This document shows, piece after piece, positions 23,561 through 34,041 of a stretch of 64,000 nucleotides of DNA. The stretch comes from Nyssa sinensis (taxonomy: Eukaryota > Streptophyta > Magnoliopsida > Cornales > Nyssaceae). The DNA lies in assembly GCA_008638375.1 (NCBI GenBank), contig CM018032.1, positions 60,021,382 to 60,085,381 on the forward strand, read 5' to 3'. The translations under genes were made by a program, and so were the position numbers. The notes under the pieces are model-generated. The model saw nothing but the letters and a program-made list of their open reading frames with translations. It searched no databases and was not told where the DNA came from. Each line of letters starts with the position of its first letter. Within the stretch, counting starts at the first letter, position 1.

Positions 23561-23771
23561 ATTGGCGGATGCAAGGGGGGGGGGCTGACGGGAGCCATGG
23601 CCGTCCCCAAAAATTTTGAAATTATATTTTTTATTACTTATTTTGTTAGAAATTTTTTAAAAATTAAGACTTGACTCCTCTAAATAATTTTATATATTCA
23701 CATAAATACTTTCTCAATTTTAATATCTACACTTTGACTCCCCCTTAACTATAAAATTTGAATCCGTCAAT
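23561..23771. mobile_element. Small MITE-like element
   Basis: The ends are near-complementary: ATTGGCGGATGCAA at the left and ATTGACGGATTCAA reading in from the right. It is about 211 bp, with a G-run near the left end. The same element sits at 52931-53146 in the inverted arm, so it predates the palindrome. The target duplication is not clear. Confidence 0.5.
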
Positions 23772-26700
23772 TGTACAGATAAAGTCCAAATGAGAAACGG
23801 AAATCTCAAGAAAATTGGCTTCTGGTCATGTCACACCCCGGGCTCCATAACTCGAAGGTGTGATATTTAAATTAAGTTAAATTAAAATGATTAAATTAAT
23901 TAAAATATCTCACTAGATTATAATAGTAAAAGATATATATGTTTAAGTGTGAGAATTGATTAAGGATAACAAATATGAGAATTTCTAAAAGTCAAGATTT
24001 TTTTTAGAAAAACTGAAAGGGTTCGTCATAATTATTGACTAGTTTTGCCTTTCAAGTGTTCAATACTTAGACAATTTTTTACTCATTCACTATTTAGGTG
24101 CTTGCCAACCTGATAATCCATGTACAACAATTATATAATTCAGTATATACTTCATTTCTAACATACATTATAATACATACATTTTATATATGGAATTCAT
24201 TTCCAAGTTACTACGTCATGTCCTAAAACACATATCAATCTCATTTACATATTCTAAGAAATATACGAATTCCATATTACATGATTAACAAAAATAATGG
24301 AGAACCCTCCATTAACATCATAATATGTCTTCGCATAGATCAAGTAAGCCCAAAAGGAAAAGACATATCAAGTCTATCAACATGTACTCCTCAAGACGGG
24401 GGATCTTTCCCGGTACCTGCATCTTGTAGGGGTCAGTACCCCAGTAGGATAACTAAAATAAATTAATGAAACATGAACGTTGCATAAAAGTATATGCTTG
24501 TGCTCAGTGGGTGACATGCTATGACAGTTTATAATCAATTAAGCATATACAGAATCTATATTTATCTTATTACGTTTTTTGAGATTCACTTAAGTTCCAC
24601 TTGAATTCATTCAAATAACAACAAAATTCCTAAATTTTTAGGTTTTATTAAAAACTCAAAAAAAATACCAAAGTCCTAATTAATCACTCATCAAGTAATC
24701 ACCTCGCCACTGATATAGTGAAACTTGGTTTCACTGGCTACTAATCTGTATGCAACCATAATTTGTACCACTGCACGTGACTCTCGACTCAACCGTCGTA
24801 CCTCGGATATACATATTCACAACTCAATTCATACCGCAACATTTCGAGTACTCACATTATCTCATAAGCATACAAAACGATTTCTAAACCAATACTCTCA
24901 GTTCTTTTCATTCTCACTCATTATTTAATCCTTTCAAGAATTTTTCTCAATTTTTCTCTATTTACAAATCACATGAATTTTTTTATTATTATAATCTCAC
25001 TCCATACTCCTCGCAAGTGTGAGTGGTAATAAGATTATTAAATAAAAATACATGTTTAGGGTCCTAACAACCCTAATATAAACACAGTTTTCAATTTGAG
25101 AATGCGTGGGCATGCTTCACGTACATATTAATTAACAAAATTGAAATCTAACACACAACATGGCAATTCTAGCATGCTTTTATAAATGAATGTCCTCTAG
25201 CAACCTATTTATTCCTATTTCATAAGTTTTAGAAACTCTACCTCACTTTTGTACAATTTTAGCAAAGTTTTCTTTAATTTTTTTTTCGGTTAAATCGTCC
25301 AAAATTAAAGAAAAATGTAGTAAGCCTCAACCTCACGAAAGCCCGAGTTACTTGCCAAAATTTTTCATTTTTCTTCTTATTCCTTTCTTCCTCTTTTTTT
25401 TTTCGATTCTTCTCTCGTTCTCCATGTTGTTGTGCGTCTGGAAATGTGTGTGTGTGTGTTTGTGTGAGTTGTGTGTGTTTTAATTGGTGTGGTTGACTTT
25501 TCAACCACACCTTTTGCCCTTATTTTTTTAACATACACAAACCGACACATACACCACTTGTTGCACATACACATTCACTTCACTTTTTTTTTTCAACCCA
25601 ATTGTCTTATACATTATTTTATTTCCTACCCATATACATGTACTCACTTAAATTTTGTTCAACAGATTTTATATGTCAACTAATTTAATTAGTTAATTAA
25701 ATTTTAATTTGTTCTAAATCTTTTTTTAATAAAAAAAATTTAGCGATAGTTACAAGTTACTTCTTCATTGACGTAGGAAACTTGGTCTGTTGTCATCCCC
25801 AACTAATTATGTTACCTTTCAAAATTTTCATCCGAAATCACTTGACACAGAATTACTAACAATGCATTAAATGATATATTTAATGTGACTTGATGATATA
25901 TTATGATATCACTCAAATTGTATGCCTTCGGTCCAAATTTTTTCTGATATAATTTTTTAATAAGTTTTATATTTATGAGAACGTAGTAAAAGTGGAAAAG
26001 GTAATGACTTTTATATCCAGAATAATATGATTTTTCATGAATATATTCCTAAGTGTTGCAACATACAAGTGGAAGCAATTAAAATGTTGCCAACCTTATT
26101 TGAAAATGCTGCCACATTAGTTCATATGGGCATATCTGAATCCGGATAGCAAATGTAAGTAGAATTTTTTTATTTACCTTGTTCTTTAAATATATCATCT
26201 CATTTTTATTTATTTATTATTATTATTATGAATAATTATCAGTCATATATGAACAATTAACCAAGTCAAGAGTCAATTTGCAAATGTAAGTAGAGTTTTT
26301 TATTCACCTTGTTCTTTAAATATATCATCTCATTTTTATTTATTTATTTATTATTATTATTATTATTATGAATAATTATTAGTCATATATAAACAATTAA
26401 CCAAGTCAAGAGTAAATTTTTAAGTTTAATGGTACAACTTCACTACTTATGATTAAAAATGACAATAGGGGGGATTTGGGATGAAGATCTTGTCTTGTAA
26501 AAAAAATTTCACTGCAAACTAGTTTAAACCCCATGATAGGCGGAGCCAGGTTTTCTTCGGTATTTCTATTTATTTTTAAACTTTTTTTTATTTGTTTGTT
26601 TTATTAGATTTATTATAATTAACAAATTCAGACAAATTGATACATGTGTTAAAATAAGAAATTTACATATTAATATAGAATTAAAATTATTTTATTTTAT

Positions 26701-27255
26701 TTTTCAAACATATAACTTTATCAAATTTGTATAAACTTTTAATAGATGATTAAAAAATGTCATTATAAATATTGATTATGTACTATAAAAATTTATTATT
26801 ATTTTATTTTATATAATCCGGACAGAGTAGGACGGGACGGGATGCCTTCTCTCCAAGTCTTAACGAAGTGAAAATAACTTATTCTAAACCCGTCCCATTA
26901 AAAACGGGATTGACAGGTTCAAACCGGGCTTGTTAATTATCATTCTTAAAAAGTAAATACACAATAAGGATATCAATATCGCCTCTATAATTAATGAGTA
27001 ATGCTATATTTTTCAAAATTATATTTCAAAATTTTATCTTAAATGATATAACATTAACATGATATTAGATTATTAATAATACTTAAAATTATGTAATTAA
27101 TATAATTTCACACATCAATATCACATTATTTAAAATAAAAATTTAGAATGGATGTCATTCCCCGTGATCAATGCAAGTAAATGAGGTGGTCCGTTGAGAT
27201 TTAAATAGTAAATACAGGTCAAGCATGCACTATTTATGGGACCGAAGGAAACACG
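23772..27255. other. Gene-free AT-rich part of left arm
   Basis: No supported gene. Short frames (24281, 24725, 25274-25683) are not preserved as frames in the right arm. It contains (TG)n-like sequence at 25445-25480, and a direct duplication of 'tatatcatctcatttttatt' and surroundings at 26155-26420 (two units, also present at 49900-50130). Confidence 0.5.
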
Positions 27256-27780
27256 AGGATATATATATATATATTTTAAGCACCCGTGCGGCACTTAGCT
27301 ACTCACAACTCGGCTTGTAATGCTAAGTCAACCTACCTAGCTAGCACACTTAGGCTAGAAGAGAATGGTTAGAGAACAAGAAAGTTTAGGAGAAGAAAGC
27401 TTGTATTACTCAAGTAAGAGATACACTTGCTTGGTTGGTGGACAAATGAAGTGCCACCCCTTTATATAGGCCGTTGGCCTTACAATCAATGGCTAGGATT
27501 AATCTGATCTAATGGCTACTATTGAGTATCCAGAATGTTCCTCAAAAGATTATTCTAGAACTCTACAAATATCTAAGTATCTAGAATACTCTATACAAGT
27601 CTACAAGAATCTATACAAGTCTATGAATCTCTACACACTCCCAGAATATTTTAGAGAATCCTAGTAAGCAGGTCATGCAGGCAAGAGTGATCATCCAATA
27701 AGCGCTTGTGTGGTATCTGTGTGGCGTCTGCGTAGCGTAGCCTTTGACCATCTTGGCAGGTATATATATATATATATATA
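27256..27780. mobile_element. About 0.5-kb insertion in F-box 1 promoter
   Basis: The right arm joins 'ccgaaggaaac' directly to the (TA) run and 'ctcacccgttaatctt' (complement at 48755-48785), whereas here about 500 bp intervene between two (TA)n runs. The inserted DNA has an LTR-like look: 'cccctttatataggccgttg' is TATA-like and is followed by short repeats 'tctagaatactctatacaag'. No coding sequence and no clean ends were found. It starts about 280 bp upstream of the F-box 1 ATG. Confidence 0.5.
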
Positions 27781-28056
27781 TATACTCTCACCCGTTAATC
27801 TTAAACGACATCAAAGCATAAGGCTACTAGCTCTCGGGTCCTAAAGCAAACCCTAATAACAAGGTGTTCATATATTTTGTATTTCATACAATCCTCTGTT
27901 GTGATGAGGAAAATTATTTAATCTATTTCTTTTTATTTTGATTTGCTTTCAGAGAAATGAATTCTCATTTTTGATTGAAAATTAGGATTATGACTTTTTT
28001 ATTTACAAATTTCTTTCTTGTGTAGTTGGAAACGTGAATTTAGAGAGAGAGAGGCC

Positions 28057-29448
28057 ATGGTGAGTAACAATGGCGATCAGCACCTGCCGGAAGATGTGTT
28101 GATTGATATTCTGTCAAGGCTTCCCGTGAAATTGCTGATGCGATTTAGATCCGTTTGCAAAAAGTGGTACGCCCTCATTAGAAACCCTAGTTTCATTACT
28201 AAGCACCGCGACCATAACAATTCTGGTCGTGGTGTTGTTGTATATCATTACAATTACGTCACGGAAAAGTATGATTTCGCCCAACTAGATGAAAACCTTA
28301 CTGTACCCCATGTATATCAAGATTATGATTATCCGGAGCACACCATAACTCTGTTGGGTTCGTTTCATGGCATAATTTGTATATTCCATTGGTTTCCTCA
28401 CCTAGCTCTATGGAATCCCGCCACTCGAGAAATCAGGCTTCTCCCTACAGATCACCACAACTATCCGCCCCATTTTTTCAACTTCAGCCACAACATTGGA
28501 TTTGGATTAGATCCCTTAACCAACGATTACAAGGTGATTTGGATGCGGTTGTTCTGGGATGAGAAAATAGATACTATGCACCACCCTATATTTGCCTCAG
28601 TGTATACCCTCAGTACTGATTCTTGGAGGCATCTTGAAGTTGTTTTGCCCTCGAATCGTAGAGTATTTGGTCGTCGCGCCGTACGTGATTCTATGGGTAA
28701 CACATATTTGAATGGAGTTTATTACTGGGCGACCTATGCAGATGATGGAACCTATACCTATCCTGATCAGAACTATATGATCCTTTCATTTGACATGAGC
28801 AGTGAGATTTTCGGAGAGATGCCTGGGCCTCCAGATATTTGCGAATCAGTACATGATCATGCAGAGCTCACCATGTACAATGGTTTTATAGCTATGTTGA
28901 TTTGGTGTCCAATTGCAGTTGAGAAATATTTTTACATATGGGTGATGAAGGAGGAAGGGTTTTGGACCAAAGAATTAACTATTGGACCCCTTCCAGGAGT
29001 TAGAAGCCCACTTGGGTTTTGGAAAATTGATGAGCTTTTTCTAGAAAATAGCACTTCACAATTGGTTTTGTATAATCTCGGCACCCAAGAATTTGTGAAT
29101 CTTGGATTTCGTGGAAAGGAGAATAACCTTGAAGTTTTATTCTACAAGGAGAGTCTAGTTTCAATCATGGGAAGGAATGAATGCCATGAAGGAGACATTG
29201 TTAAATTTCCAGACTTGCTTTCACTCGGGCATCGAGAAGGTACGAAGCACCTGAAGATGAATTTCATTGTTTTGGTTTCATTCAGCGTCTTGTATCCTTT
29301 ATGCATGTACTTTGTAGGAGAAACAATGAATAATAGGGAAAAGAAGGGGAAGCTAAATGCATACTTGGAGGGCATTTATCTCTGTCATCGAGCTCTTTTT
29401 TTTTTTTTTATACAAATTTATGTGCTTCTCAAAATTATATTTTTGTGA
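28057..29448 (+). CDS. F-box 1: S-locus-type F-box protein
   Basis: Single exon, 463 codons. I chose the ATG at 28057 because the protein then starts MVSNNGDQHLPEDVLIDILS like F-box 2; an in-frame upstream ATG at 28018 would add 13 residues. The F-box is at about residues 9-50 (LPEDVLIDILSRLPVKLLMR, FRSVCKKWYALI). The F-box-associated domain follows from about residue 97, with motifs LLGSFHGIICIF, LALWNPATREIRLLP, GFGLDPLTNDYKV, VYTLSTDSWRHLE, GVYYWATY and MILSFDMSSEIFGEMP. Such proteins join SKP1-CUL1 ubiquitin ligases; S-locus members recognise S-RNases in pollen. At about 29230 one extra base relative to F-box 2 ('gggcatcgag' against 'gggcacgag') extends the C-terminus by about 68 residues ending in a poly-Phe stretch, so this tail is probably read-through into a former 3' UTR. 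RNase 3 lies convergently 1.3 kb downstream. Confidence 0.88.
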   Translation: MVSNNGDQHLPEDVLIDILSRLPVKLLMRFRSVCKKWYALIRNPSFITKHRDHNNSGRGVVVYHYNYVTEKYDFAQLDENLTVPHVYQDYDYPEHTITLLGSFHGIICIFHWFPHLALWNPATREIRLLPTDHHNYPPHFFNFSHNIGFGLDPLTNDYKVIWMRLFWDEKIDTMHHPIFASVYTLSTDSWRHLEVVLPSNRRVFGRRAVRDSMGNTYLNGVYYWATYADDGTYTYPDQNYMILSFDMSSEIFGEMPGPPDICESVHDHAELTMYNGFIAMLIWCPIAVEKYFYIWVMKEEGFWTKELTIGPLPGVRSPLGFWKIDELFLENSTSQLVLYNLGTQEFVNLGFRGKENNLEVLFYKESLVSIMGRNECHEGDIVKFPDLLSLGHREGTKHLKMNFIVLVSFSVLYPLCMYFVGETMNNREKKGKLNAYLEGIYLCHRALFFFFIQIYVLLKIIFL

Positions 29449-29503
29449 TCTCAGTTTATTATGCTGTAGATGCATGCAAGTTTCTTGTGTTTTTTCAATG
29501 CTA

Positions 29504-29864
29504 GGTTAAGAAGTACGGATACGGAGATAGGACACAGATACACAGACATGTTATTTCTAAAAAAAGTAAGACACGGATACTGTCGAATATACATAATTTT
29601 TTACATTTTTATATGACCATATAATAAAAATCTAATGTTATTACAATTAAAATTGGTATAAAAATACACAAATTAGAAAAATATTACGAAGATATTAAAA
29701 TAATAAAATCATTAAATAAAAATAAAAGAATTTTTTTATTTAATCATCAACATCCATGATTCAACTGTCCAAAACGTATCTGAAAAGTGTCCGAGAGTGT
29801 CGGTATCCGACACGTATCCGACACTGACACATGAGTCAAAATAGAGTGTCTGTACTTCATTAGT
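29504..29864. mobile_element. MITE inserted after F-box 1
   Basis: The right arm has the uninterrupted sequence 'caatgctaagattca' (complement at 47038-47052). Here about 361 bp split it, flanked by TGCTA at 29499-29503 and 29865-29869. The ends are imperfect inverted repeats (GGTTAAGAAGTACGG and ACTAATGAAGTACAG). The interior carries repeated 'gtgtccgacac'-type phrases. It is specific to the left arm. Confidence 0.65.
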
Positions 29865-30732
29865 TGCTAAGATTCACAAAGTATTGTTGCTATAATAGTT
29901 TTAATTTTATTTTATTTTTTTGTTTTGTAATATGCGTGTGTGCATTTAACCTAATTGAATGGTCTCTAAATCCCATTTTCCACATCAAACCTGTTATTGA
30001 CTCTCCAATTGCAAGACTTGAGTACGAAGAGACTCTCATAGACATAGACTTGATTAAGTTTCATTGGATTTGCTTCACGTGACACTAAGTAATTAGAGAT
30101 TCAAGTGTTGATTTGCAGTTGCAGGAGACCAAGTAATTGATTGTGAAAAGAGTAATATTTGAATGTTAATGTATTTGTGCTGATGTGATGATCATGCATT
30201 CATATGGGGACGGGACTCGCTAGTGGGACTCGTGATGACGAGTCCCATCCCATGAGCATAAAGACATGGATCATGTATTATTGCTCTTGTGAAAAGGCAA
30301 CCATAGTAATGGAGCTCTAGAATTCCAGTGTGATCAAAATGTTCTCAAATCTCAATTATGTAGAGATGCAAATGAAGTAAAAATCACTTGAAACAAAGAG
30401 AGGAAATATTCATTGATTTCAAGTAAGAAAGCACTAGTAGAATACTGCTTTCATTAGTACACTTAATATATGGTAGGATGACTCTATACTCCTGTTTTCT
30501 TATGTAAAATTTATCTTAATTGATATCAGACACTGCATAAAATTACATGAAATTTTAAATAAAATTAATTTAGCACAATAAAAAAAAAAAAGTAAGGAAA
30601 GACTTGAGGATTAAAATCTAAAGTTTAGAGTTCAAATCTCTCTTGAAATTACTGGAGATTTGACTGGTCATTAACTTCAAGCTCTAATATTATTCAACAA
30701 AAAAAAAAAAGTATGGAACAAAATCGAACAAC

Positions 30733-31584
30733 TTACACAATAGGAAATTTCATGCCACAACCCTTTGAAGCCCTGTTCCGTGGACATGAGATATATTCTC
30801 TAGAAGTAAAATTGAGACAAATATAAATTTCATAGAGTAGAGTATTGCTTGTTGGGCTCTTGCATGAAACATAAGAGAGATGGCCAGTGACTTTTTTCAC
30901 GACATCAATAAGCACAGATTTATCAAGAAAAGTGTTGTTATCGGGTTTGATATTGGCATCTCTTAGTGTTTTCAACAGGTTGATTTTTTTTTTTTCTCTA
31001 ATAGCGAACTTGAAGTATTCAAGCGGGGTAAGCACTTTTTCCGAACAGGAACCGTGAAAGTCCCATTCATGTTGCCAGAAAGACTCGTTAGGGTATTTTT
31101 CTTCGATAGATGGCCAAGTTGCTTCAAGATCATCTCTTAGATCTGCAAACTATGCATACAAGAGATATCAAGATGATAAAAGGATTTTCATCAATTTACA
31201 ACAAAGAAAGAGTTGAAAGTAGGAGCAAAACTTACAACGGAACTGAGATTTGTGCTTCCACAATTCTGCAGTGATTTTCCATTTTCATCGGCTGGCCAGA
31301 GGCCATGTAATGTGAAGTTCTTTGGCAACGGTGTTATACATTTCACATTTGGCATTAAGCAATGTGACAGGCCAGGCTTGTACTAATTGAAGGTGGTGAA
31401 GGGGCTTTGGTGCAACAAAACTTATAGGTTCAGCATCTCCTCCCGTAGATAAATCTTCATTTTTGCGCAATGGAGCCTCTACTGAAGAAAATTGAAAATT
31501 TCTATATCGAAGGAGACTTATGTCCTCAACTAAAAACATAAGAAACAAAAACAAAAGCGGAAGAAGATAGAGAAAAGTCTTCAT
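30733..31584 (-). pseudogene. RNase 3: T2 ribonuclease, exon 1 frameshifted
   Basis: Exon 1 is 31584-31236; the intron ends at 31150; exon 2 is 31149-30733. The signal peptide is MKTFLYLLPLLFLFLMFLV. About 40 extra residues precede the conserved LHHLQLVQAWPVT, a feature of this subfamily. There the frame breaks: a CA dinucleotide is missing relative to RNase 6 ('gtcacattgc' against 'gtcacacattgc'), the catalytic LHGLWP is read out of frame and a stop follows. Exon 2 remains fully open: LRDDLEATWPSI, FWQHEWDFHGSC (catalytic motif II), REYISCP, GCGMKFPIV-stop. The donor GTAAGT and acceptor ATAG are intact. It converges on F-box 1. It is non-functional unless the 2-bp deletion is an assembly error. 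Confidence 0.85.
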
Positions 31585-31627
31585 TTTTTTGGGAGAGGTA
31601 CGACTATGTAATGTGGGCGATCGCTAG

Positions 31628-31635
31628 TATTTATA
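31628..31635 (-). promoter_or_regulatory. TATA box of RNase 3
   Basis: TATAAATA on the minus strand, 43 bp upstream of the ATG. The same box precedes RNase 6 (45306-45313). In RNase 4 the equivalent reads TATAACTA. Confidence 0.65.
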
Positions 31636-32159
31636 ATAGGTTTCTTTCCCTTTTTCCAAGTAAATGCAAGGTTGACCAAAGAGGTAATGGTCTCAATGAA
31701 AAAAAGGTTCAGCGGTACTGTGGCACAATACGATAATTAATGAAATGTTAATATTAACGTAAGATCCATGTGAGTTCTACGTTAATACCCAATTACAATG
31801 ACCGTCGCACACTTGATTTTTTTTTTTTTTTATCTCAATTTGATTCCATAGAGATGGAGGGTGGCCCCCTCGGACTGCTCAATAGACAGCCTTAACTCTA
31901 AGGTAGATGTTCGAAGAGGATGCAATGATGTTCAAGTTGGTCTCCGACTTCTTTGTCAAATTATGTTAGCATTTCATTTTTCACATTGCTAAATATTGCA
32001 GTGATCACTGATAATTAGGGCCATGCATGTGACATTTAGTTGGAGCCATGAGAGCCTTTTAGTGGCATTAACTCTATATATGTAATTACAAAATATTAGA
32101 TTTGGAGTTCAATTTTTATTAGAGCGTTATCAATTTTTTTAGAACAATGTCTGCGTACA

Positions 32160-32290
32160 CAAGTTTGAGATTAATCAACACTGTCTGAGAAAATATTTGT
32201 TGTAAGTCTAGGGATTAGTCAATAGAATTATGTCAAATACCCGATTATCAAAAACTATATATATATATATATATATATGTAATTATGATA
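32160..32290 (-). repeat. Dispersed repeat, four copies
   Basis: The motif 'agtttttgataat', then 'gacacaattatgt', then 'ttaatctcaaacttgtgt' occurs on the minus strand here and at about 34565-34690, and on the plus strand at about 4940-5046 and 44105-44230. Each copy abuts a (TA)n run. It marks the junction where block A meets the right palindrome arm at about 44.1 kb. Confidence 0.7.
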
Positions 32291-33564
32291 GTGGAAAAAA
32301 ATAGTGGGATTTAGTTCTGATTTTCGACGTGAATTAGTTGAGGAATAAGCATCATTGTAAATGAAATTTATGTTTTATACCCTTGTTAGGTAGAGTAATT
32401 AAAAAAATAAAAAAAATTAGGTAGAGTAATTTATAGGGTGTCCATCCAATCCTTTTGAGCAATTAGTGTATTCGGGACACTATGATGTGACATGCATCTT
32501 ATAATAAACGTTTTGAATTTTTTAAGAAAAACATTAGCAAAAAAAACAATGTGATTTGAGTTGCTTAGTTCTAAGGAATTTCAATGGGAAACATTTAATT
32601 TTCATGCAATTTAACAAGTCGGAGTAGGAGAGTGATCCAATAACATTAATCTTTCAATTTCCGAAATAAGGATAAGATTCAAGTTACTATCGGAGTAAGG
32701 GAAAGAGAAATTATTGTCTTGTTTCTAATTTTCTTTGCGTTCATATTGTCATTTGAAAATGTTAGGTCAAGAATCCAACCCATTTAGTGAAGTGGCCCAA
32801 CATAACACCATTCACAATCTTCCACTTCAATCAGGCCACGTCAATTGTTAAATAGGCCAAAGCCCACGAGAATCACCTTATGGATTTGACAGCTCTTTGG
32901 CAAAATCAAAGGTTGTTGTATTTGAATCTTATTCAATTCCAACTGTTTTTTATTAGTCTTGGATGCAGCATGCTCAAATCAACAAATATCTATTATATTA
33001 ATATATGGTTTATATATTTTGCATATGTGATAAGTATTTATTGGTCAGCCTGAGAGTAATGAAGAGTTTTTTTATTCAAATCTTATTCTGTCAGTATTAA
33101 ACAGAACATCTGATAGCTCTTCTTAAACTATGATTGGTCAGCTCTTCTTGAACTGACCAATCATGAAATGCCATATATGCATAAGTTGTTTCTTAGACTC
33201 CTAAAAATACAATATATTATACACATGTTAGTCAATAATTGGTCGGAATTATTAGTCTTGAACCATATAATAATTTTTCTCACTGCAACCTAAAAATATG
33301 CTTATATGTCAAATTAATTAATTGTCAATATCTATTGTAAATTAAAAATTATTTAACATTTTAAAATATATAATACATATAAATTGAATTTGGGCTCAGG
33401 TTCTCAAAATTTTATTCCAGGCCCAGCCCAAATTTAATTAGGAGTAATTGTACTTCAAGCTTGTCTTTATATTGAAAGTCAGATTGAGATTGAGTGCCCC
33501 ATGACAAGGCAAAACATTTTGTCATTTGTAGTTATAATGAATTGCTTTAATTAAATTATATATA

Positions 33565-34041
33565 TAGATGGCCAAGTTGCTTCAAGATCATGTCTTAGTT
33601 CTTCAAACTGTACATACAAGAGATCAAAATGATAAAAGGATTTTCATCAATTTACAACAAAGAAAGAGTTGAAAGGGAAGCAAAACTTACAACGGAACTA
33701 AGATTTTTGCTTCCGCAATTCTGCAGTGATTTTCCATTTTCATCGGCTGGCCAGAGGCCATGTAATGTGAAGTTCGTTGGCAACGGTGTTATACATATCA
33801 CATTTGGCCTTAAGCTATGTGTGACGGGCCAGGTTTGTACTAATTGAAGGTGGTGAAGGGGCTTTGGTGCAACAAAACTTATAGGTTCAGCATCTCCTCC
33901 GGTAGAGAAATCTTCGTTTTTGCGCAATGGAGCCTCTATTGAAGAAAATTGAAAATTTCTATGTCGAGGGAGACCTATGTCCTTAACTAAAAATGTAAGA
34001 AACAGAAACAGAAACGGAAGAAGATAGAGAAAAGTCTTCAT
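33565..34041 (-). pseudogene. RNase 4: truncated T2 ribonuclease
   Basis: Exon 1 (34041-33691, 117 codons) is open, with signal peptide MKTFLYLLPFLFLFLTFLV, HHLQLVQTWPVT and the catalytic motif LHGLWPA. The donor GTAAGT and acceptor ACAG are intact. Exon 2 begins at 33607 (FEELRHDLEATWPSI) but ends after about 43 bases, where the tandem-duplication breakpoint replaces it with AT-repeat DNA, so catalytic motif II is missing. The first cysteine of the conserved pair is also changed (THS instead of THC), and the TATA box is altered. It is a dead 5' fragment. Confidence 0.85.

Larger units (their letters stand above)
17240..32290. repeat. Left arm of giant inverted repeat
   Basis: It reappears reverse-complemented at 44100-58020. 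Matched landmarks include RNase 3 with RNase 6, F-box 1 with F-box 2, 'gcagtcagtcagtcgactgt' at 21370 with its complement at 54840, and 'ggagccatggccgtcccc' at 23590 with its complement at 53100. The arms carry private insertions and deletions listed separately. The spacer between the arms is about 11.8 kb. Confidence 0.9.

Noticed and set aside
25274..25683. Open frames around the (TG)n zone
   Set aside because: Driven by simple sequence; frames are not conserved in the inverted arm.
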